A stretch of DNA of 7,463 nt from an uncultured Peptococcaceae bacterium (GTDB taxonomy: Bacteria > Bacillota > Peptococcia > Peptococcales > Peptococcaceae): positions 1-7,463 of the forward strand of contig CALAKO010000094.1 in assembly GCA_937922955.1 (NCBI GenBank), read 5' to 3'. Below, one piece after another: positions 5,958-7,463 of the stretch; the stretch's first letter is position 1; each line of letters begins with the position of its first letter. The notes under the pieces were generated by a model. It was not told the DNA's origin, searched no databases, and was given only the letters and a program-made list of their open reading frames with translations. The translations under genes were made by a program, and so were the position numbers.

Positions 5958-7463
5958 ATGAAGCAATTGTATTATAATGGGAGGATTGTTACTGTTAACG
6001 ACAGTCAGCCATCTGTAGAGGCCTTGTTGGTTGAAGATGGAAAAATTAGCGCGGTGGGTGCCTTTGATGAGCTGCAGTCTCTGAAAGATGATGAAACCAT
6101 ATTCGTTGATTTAGCAGGAAAGACGATGCTGCCAGGATTTATAGATGGCCACGGGCATATTGGTAACCTGATGGCGGGTTTGCCGAAATTGTATGCACCG
6201 CCAATGGGAATTGTTGACAGCAAAGATACGCTGCTGAGCGAATTGCGTCGAATGTTACAAGAGGAACGTATGGAAAACGGATGGCTCATCGCTATGGGGT
6301 ATGACAATGCGTTCTTTGAGAACAATTCTCATCCAACCAGAGCGGAATTGGATGCCATTTCCACAGATGTGCCAATATTGGTATTGCATGCAAGTGGGCA
6401 TGTAGGAACAGTAAATTCAAAAGCCATTGAAATTGTTGGATGGACCAAGGATACGCCGAATCCAGAAGGCGGTGTTCTTCAACATGATCCGACGACCGGT
6501 GAACTGAACGGCATTATTGAAGAAAAAGCCATTCATATTGTAGGGCTTGGCTACGCCATGAAGGGATTAAGCATCAACGCGCTTGTTAATATTTTCCTCA
6601 ATACGCAAAAGTTCTACGCTAGCAAAGGCCTTACAACCGCTGAAGAATGTTCTTTGATGAAGGATTCGATGGATATTTTTAGTTACTGTAAAGAGCAGGA
6701 TAAAATTTTTATCGATATTGTTGCTTATCCAATGCTGGAATATGCGAGAGAGTACATTCCTGATGATACGTCTGCGCAAAAATACGATCGCCATGTAAAA
6801 ATTGCAGGTGCAAAAGTGGTGGCAGATGGTTCGCCTCAGGCTAAAACAGCTTGGTTGACGGAGCCCTATTATATTAAGCCAGATAATGCCGAGGACGGCT
6901 ATAAAGGTTATCCAATTTATACCGATGAACAAATGATGGATTTTTGTCAACAGGCTCTGGAACACGATTGGCAGATGATGGTGCATTGCAATGGTGATGC
7001 AACGGCTGATCAGCTCATTCAAGCTTATCAGAAGGCAAAGCAGGTAACAGGAAACAAGAAAAATTTGCGCCCGGTTATGGTTCATGCTCAGACCGTGCGC
7101 GAGGATCAATTGGATGCCATGAAAGAAATTGGGATGATGCCGTCCTATTTCCACGATCATGTGTTTTATTGGGGGGACTATCATTATGAATCAGTGCTTG
7201 GCCCAGATCGTGCAAGCCGAATCAGTCCACTTGCGTCAACGGCAAAACGAGGCATTCCTTTTACGCTTCATAATGATATTCCAGTTACACCTGTGGATCC
7301 GATTTTCAATATTCACAATGCGGTCAATCGTGTAACAAGAAATGGTCGAAAACTTGGGCCGGAGTATTGTGTTGATGTGATGGAAGCGATCAAGGCAGTA
7401 ACCATTTATGGCGCTTATCAACATTTTGATGAAGCCATCAAAGGAAGCCTGGAAGTTGGCCAG
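5958..7463 (+). CDS. YtcJ-like metal-dependent amidohydrolase, paralogue 3 (cut by the window end)
   Basis: The reading frame is open for 502 codons from the ATG to the window edge. About 38 residues are missing by comparison with the 540-residue paralogue, so this is a truncation by the window and not a broken gene. HxH is at H65/H67, and HCNGD, HAQTVREDQLDAMKEIG, HDHVFYWGDYHYES and HNDIPV are all present, giving a complete predicted metal site. It aligns with paralogue 2 without net insertion or deletion to the end of the window (constant offset of 4206 nt). Its clearest difference is LTTAEECS (residues 225-232), where the other two have VTTAQEGG. It also has LPKLYAPPMGIVDS (75-88) in an early loop. 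It is cytosolic and lies directly downstream of the transporter, so it is the paralogue most likely to act on the imported compound. Substrate is unknown. Confidence 0.92.
   Translation, partial: MKQLYYNGRIVTVNDSQPSVEALLVEDGKISAVGAFDELQSLKDDETIFVDLAGKTMLPGFIDGHGHIGNLMAGLPKLYAPPMGIVDSKDTLLSELRRMLQEERMENGWLIAMGYDNAFFENNSHPTRAELDAISTDVPILVLHASGHVGTVNSKAIEIVGWTKDTPNPEGGVLQHDPTTGELNGIIEEKAIHIVGLGYAMKGLSINALVNIFLNTQKFYASKGLTTAEECSLMKDSMDIFSYCKEQDKIFIDIVAYPMLEYAREYIPDDTSAQKYDRHVKIAGAKVVADGSPQAKTAWLTEPYYIKPDNAEDGYKGYPIYTDEQMMDFCQQALEHDWQMMVHCNGDATADQLIQAYQKAKQVTGNKKNLRPVMVHAQTVREDQLDAMKEIGMMPSYFHDHVFYWGDYHYESVLGPDRASRISPLASTAKRGIPFTLHNDIPVTPVDPIFNIHNAVNRVTRNGRKLGPEYCVDVMEAIKAVTIYGAYQHFDEAIKGSLEVGQ

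Noticed and set aside
5958..7463. Third amidohydrolase as a pseudogene because no stop codon is seen
   Set aside because: The frame is uninterrupted and all metal-site motifs are present; the gene simply runs off the window about 38 codons before its expected end.

Overview
The window looks like chromosomal DNA of a low-GC Gram-positive bacterium (Bacillota, probably a clostridial-type anaerobe). The basis is AT-rich coding sequence, strong AGGAGG-type ribosome binding sites 7-9 nt before nearly every start, and tight gene packing. The genus cannot be read from the sequence.

Layout, left to right: (1) a 17-nt edge fragment that resembles the extreme 3' end of the transporter gene found later in the window; (2) two tandem + strand genes (49-1680 and 1752-3374) for closely related metal-dependent amidohydrolases of the YtcJ-like/Amidohydro_3 type; (3) a long hairpin of about 98 nt that fills the convergent gap; (4) a - strand LysR-family regulator (3478-4419); (5) a 204-nt divergent control region with a good regulator promoter and two candidate LysR-type operator sites; (6) a + strand major facilitator superfamily (MFS) transporter (4624-5925); (7) a third amidohydrolase paralogue (5958 to the window edge), complete at its start and cut by the end of the window.

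The simplest reading is a catabolic or scavenging locus. The MFS protein would import a small organic (probably anionic) compound, the cytosolic amidohydrolases would hydrolyse amide-like bonds in that compound or its relatives, and the LysR protein would sense a substrate or product and control the divergent transporter-hydrolase operon. The substrate cannot be deduced. The most notable point is repetition. Three paralogues lie within 7.5 kb, with long identical DNA blocks between copies, and the left edge repeats the transporter-end/hydrolase-start junction seen at 5917-5961. This suggests that a transporter-hydrolase module was duplicated on both sides of the regulator. No RNA genes, CRISPR arrays, insertion sequences or origins were seen, and no gene-free stretch exceeds about 205 bases.
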